This document shows positions 61,716 to 64,000 of a DNA stretch of 64,000 bases, piece by piece. Origin of the DNA: Flavobacterium psychroterrae (lineage in GTDB: Bacteria > Bacteroidota > Bacteroidia > Flavobacteriales > Flavobacteriaceae); contig NZ_JAGYVZ010000001.1 in NCBI RefSeq assembly GCF_018380615.1, positions 341,723 through 405,722 of the forward strand, written 5' to 3'. Position 1 is the stretch's first letter; every line of letters begins with the position of its first letter. The position numbers were made by a program, and so were the translations under genes. Under the pieces are notes generated by a model. That model was not told where the DNA came from. It was given only the letters and a program-made list of their open reading frames with translations, and ran no database searches.

Positions 61716-63077
61716 CTAGTGCTTATAAAACTTTAAATCGATCAAATCATTCTGGATCGGTTTAGGATTCCAGTTTTGATGAATTGCTAGTGCTGCGCCT
61801 AATGCACTTGCTTGTGCCATTGATGCGGCGTAAACTTCTATGTCCGGAAAGGCTTCGGCTAATAAATTCATGAAAATAGAATTTTTACTAAAACCACCAT
61901 CTACAAAAATTTTCTTTACAGGACTATTATGAACCACTAAATTAGTCGAAAAAAACTGTTGTTCTACGATATCGAGCATCAATTGATGATAGGCGATTTC
62001 GTAACTTTTAAAATTATTGAGATCTCTTTTTTGAAATGGACATTCTTTTAAGATATCAAAATCATATTTTTTTGGATAAATAATTTGAAAATTTAACGCT
62101 CTTAGATTTGAAACTATCTTTTTGTCAAAATACACTTCCTTATACGTATCCACGGGAACATTAAAATATTCTGCTAATCTTTTGGTTTGTATTTCATGTT
62201 CGTTGCCTGAAAATAATCGGGCTGCTTTTACAGGCTTTTCTGTGTATTGCATGTAACACAAACAATCGTGTTGCAATTCGTCAAAAGTCAATTGTTTATT
62301 GTTAAAAGGATTTAAAGAAATGCTCCATGTTCCTGTTGACAATAAAACAAATGGTTCTGTAAAATTTATCGTGTACGGAATTATTGCCGATGAACTGTCG
62401 TGTAAACCAACGCCAATGGCTAATCCGTCTTGTTGTTTGATGATGTCTTTTCCGTAATGAAGCGGTGGAATTTTAGCCGAAATATTTTCCTTTTTGAGCC
62501 ATTTATGATACTTCATCTTTTTGAAATTCCAAAGATTGGTATGGCATCCAATACTTGTAATATCCGAAAAAGCTTCATTTGTTAATAGAAAACTCAAATA
62601 TTGCGGTAAATGTAAACAGTATTTTACCTGATTGAATAATTCCGGCTTTTCTTCTTTCAGTCTGTAAATTTGCATTCCTGAATTCAGACTTCCTAAAACG
62701 GGTGAAGCGGTTTTGACTGCAAAAGCTTCTTGCCCTTTGTATTTATTATAAAAATCGTTTTTTAACTCCTCCGGATATTCTTTTAAATAATTGTAAAGAG
62801 GAGTTAAAACTTTTCCTTTTTCATCAATGTAGACAAAACTGGCACCATAAGTACTAAAATTGATGGCTTTTAAAACGTAATCTGTCTTGTTTTTTATTTC
62901 TGATAATCGTTCAAAAATCCAGTTTTTAAGCACTTCTATATCTTCGCAGGGAAAACCATCTTCATCGACGGTTTCGTCCAGATTTACTGATTTCTCCCAA
63001 ACAATTTTATAGTTTTCATCAAATAAAAACACTTTCTTGTTTGTTTTACCAATGTCAAAAATTGCAACTACATTCAT
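61716..63077 (-). CDS. rhaB: Rhamnulokinase (FGGY family)
   Basis: The 453-residue FGGY kinase opens with VVAIFDIGKTNKKVFLFDE, the phosphate-1 motif (the Lys after the Thr-Asn is typical of the Bacteroidota form). Further motifs are FSTYGASFVYID, PVLGSLNSGMQIY, GVGLHDSSSA (the catalytic Asp region), STGTWSISLNP and FVDGGFSKNSIFMNLLAEAF. It would phosphorylate L-rhamnulose. The neighbour upstream encodes L-rhamnose isomerase, which supports rhamnulokinase over L-fuculokinase. The aldolase, expected in the same cluster, lies outside the window. Confidence 0.85.
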   Translation of the reverse strand: MNVVAIFDIGKTNKKVFLFDENYKIVWEKSVNLDETVDEDGFPCEDIEVLKNWIFERLSEIKNKTDYVLKAINFSTYGASFVYIDEKGKVLTPLYNYLKEYPEELKNDFYNKYKGQEAFAVKTASPVLGSLNSGMQIYRLKEEKPELFNQVKYCLHLPQYLSFLLTNEAFSDITSIGCHTNLWNFKKMKYHKWLKKENISAKIPPLHYGKDIIKQQDGLAIGVGLHDSSSAIIPYTINFTEPFVLLSTGTWSISLNPFNNKQLTFDELQHDCLCYMQYTEKPVKAARLFSGNEHEIQTKRLAEYFNVPVDTYKEVYFDKKIVSNLRALNFQIIYPKKYDFDILKECPFQKRDLNNFKSYEIAYHQLMLDIVEQQFFSTNLVVHNSPVKKIFVDGGFSKNSIFMNLLAEAFPDIEVYAASMAQASALGAALAIHQNWNPKPIQNDLIDLKFYKH

Positions 63078-63215
63078 TTAATTAATTATGAATTATAAGT
63101 TATTAATTATGAGTTACAGAATTATGATTTTTGCTCCGCCTTTTTGTTTTTACATCAAACGATTGGTATAAACAAAATAGTTTATGAACGTTTAACTCAT
63201 AATTCATAACTCTAT

Positions 63216-64000
63216 TTATAAGCCTGTAGCCATTGTTTTTAAACCTCTTTCGCCTATTAGATTTTTTCTGATACCCAGACTGCGATACAATTCTACCGGA
63301 TTTAATGCCGCGCCGGAACGCAAACGAGCTTCGGCAACTAAGGCACGAACATCTGTACGGAAAGCATCCTGCAAAATTTCCTGTGCTTTAACTACGTCGT
63401 TTTCCTGCTGTGCAATTTCTAAAGCTTTTCTATCTACCAAAAGTGCCTGAGCATAAGCGATCATAATGGCTTCTACAGATTGCAATAAATCTTCTAAAGG
63501 ATCTTTGATGTTGTGCGAAGCGTCGATCATCCAGCCTAAATCTTTGGCGTGGTTCATTCCGCGAGCGTCCATTCCTTCGACTAATTCATTAAAAATCAAG
63601 AATAATTGGTATGGTTTTAAAGCTCCGGCGGTTAAATCGTCGTCTCCGTATTTTGAATCATTAAAGTGAAAACCACCCAGTTTTTCTTCCATCAACAATA
63701 AGGAAACGATTTGTTCAATATTGGCATTTGGTAAATGATGTCCTAAATCAACAAGAGTTTGCGCTTTGTCACCTAATTTTTTTACATATGAATATGATTG
63801 TCCCCAATCAGCCACTGTAGTTGAATAAAAGTTTGGCTCAGCACATTTATATTCTAAAAATAATTTCCAGTTTGAAGGTAATGCATCATAGATTTCTTCC
63901 AGACTTTCTAATGTATTTTGGTATGCTTTTCTAAAGTTTAATTGTCCCGGAAAAGAAGAACCATCGGCCAACCAGATCGTTAATGATTCTGATCCTAATT
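63216..64000 (-). CDS. rhaI: L-rhamnose isomerase (RhaI/sugar isomerase type), C-terminal part
   Basis: The gene runs through the right window edge; about 261 residues at the C-terminus are visible. The frame is open to position 64000 and reads LGSESLTIWLADGSSFPGQL, then FLEYKCAEPNFYSTTVADWG (metal Glu), DLGHHLPNANIEQIV and GGFHFNDSKYGDDDLTAGAL (metal His and Asp residues). It is the RhaI form (Pseudomonas/Bacteroidota), about 425 residues in full, so about 165 residues are missing. It converts L-rhamnose to L-rhamnulose ahead of rhaB, 138 bp downstream. Confidence 0.92.
   Translation of the reverse strand, partial: LGSESLTIWLADGSSFPGQLNFRKAYQNTLESLEEIYDALPSNWKLFLEYKCAEPNFYSTTVADWGQSYSYVKKLGDKAQTLVDLGHHLPNANIEQIVSLLLMEEKLGGFHFNDSKYGDDDLTAGALKPYQLFLIFNELVEGMDARGMNHAKDLGWMIDASHNIKDPLEDLLQSVEAIMIAYAQALLVDRKALEIAQQENDVVKAQEILQDAFRTDVRALVAEARLRSGAALNPVELYRSLGIRKNLIGERGLKTMATGL

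Noticed and set aside
1..64000. tRNA or rRNA genes, insertion sequences, integrases
   Set aside because: I looked in the intergenic spaces on both strands and saw no cloverleaf, rRNA segment or transposase-like frame. A tRNAscan and IS search would be decisive.

Overview
The window is AT-rich chromosomal DNA from a Bacteroidota bacterium, most likely a Flavobacterium. Evidence: type IX secretion C-terminal domains on large secreted glycanases, a SusC/SusD pair with a hybrid two-component regulator, a TAnnTTTG-type promoter, no obvious Shine-Dalgarno sites, and intergenic spaces full of small palindromic repeat elements. I saw no tRNA, rRNA, CRISPR array, transposase or phage gene. The identifications below come from reading motifs by eye, not from database searches.

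Region 1 (1-11.5 kb, minus strand) is a fungal/algal beta-glucan and chitin locus: the N-terminal part of a GH18 chitinase, a five-part GH64 beta-1,3-glucanase, a 1321-residue GH16 laminarinase-like protein with three tandem copies of an unassigned module, and a membrane sensor with beta-propeller, Y_Y_Y and LuxR-type HTH that probably controls them. A six-unit tandem array of a ~120 bp palindromic repeat separates enzymes from regulator. Two housekeeping-type hydrolases follow (HAD, Nudix).

Region 2 (13.3-40 kb, plus strand apart from one regulator) is a uronic-acid polysaccharide utilisation locus. It has a DUF4861 protein, a LacI-type regulator whose reading frame has no ordinary start codon, the hexuronate genes (YhcH family, eda, mannonate oxidoreductase-type SDR, uxuA), a beta-helix protein, an HTCS regulator, SusC/SusD, a GH88 unsaturated glucuronyl hydrolase, two GH2 enzymes and a jelly-roll polysaccharide lyase. 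The set fits depolymerisation of a glucuronic-acid-rich glycan at the surface, trimming in the periplasm and entry of fructuronate/mannonate into KDG metabolism. KDG kinase and uronate isomerase are not in the window. A DUF2911 protein closes this part.

Region 3 (40.5-47.9 kb) is a molybdenum hydroxylase module: a PaoABC-like three-subunit aldehyde/xanthine dehydrogenase with a Tat signal on the 2Fe-2S subunit, with a divergent cysteine desulfurase, a MocA-like nucleotidyltransferase and XdhC for cofactor maturation.

Region 4 (48.2-55 kb) is a sugar-acid operon: RraA-family protein, enolase-superfamily dehydratase, SDR, SMP-30 lactonase, sodium/solute symporter and a 61-residue membrane protein, with a divergent AraC regulator. 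Together these could form a complete non-phosphorylative aldose pathway in which the RraA protein takes the aldolase step.

Region 5 (55-64 kb) holds small stress/unknown genes (NlpE-like, YegP-like, XRE regulator, a membrane protein), a fructokinase interrupted by an in-frame TGA, LutABC lactate oxidation, and rhamnulokinase plus the C-terminal part of L-rhamnose isomerase. Rhamnose breakdown gives lactaldehyde and then lactate, so the Lut genes fit beside the rhamnose genes.

The least explained part of the window is the intergenic DNA. At least seven families of inverted-repeat elements recur between genes, several as exact-period tandem arrays, and one 18-bp palindrome (TCCCGATAGCTATCGGGA) appears inside unrelated elements.
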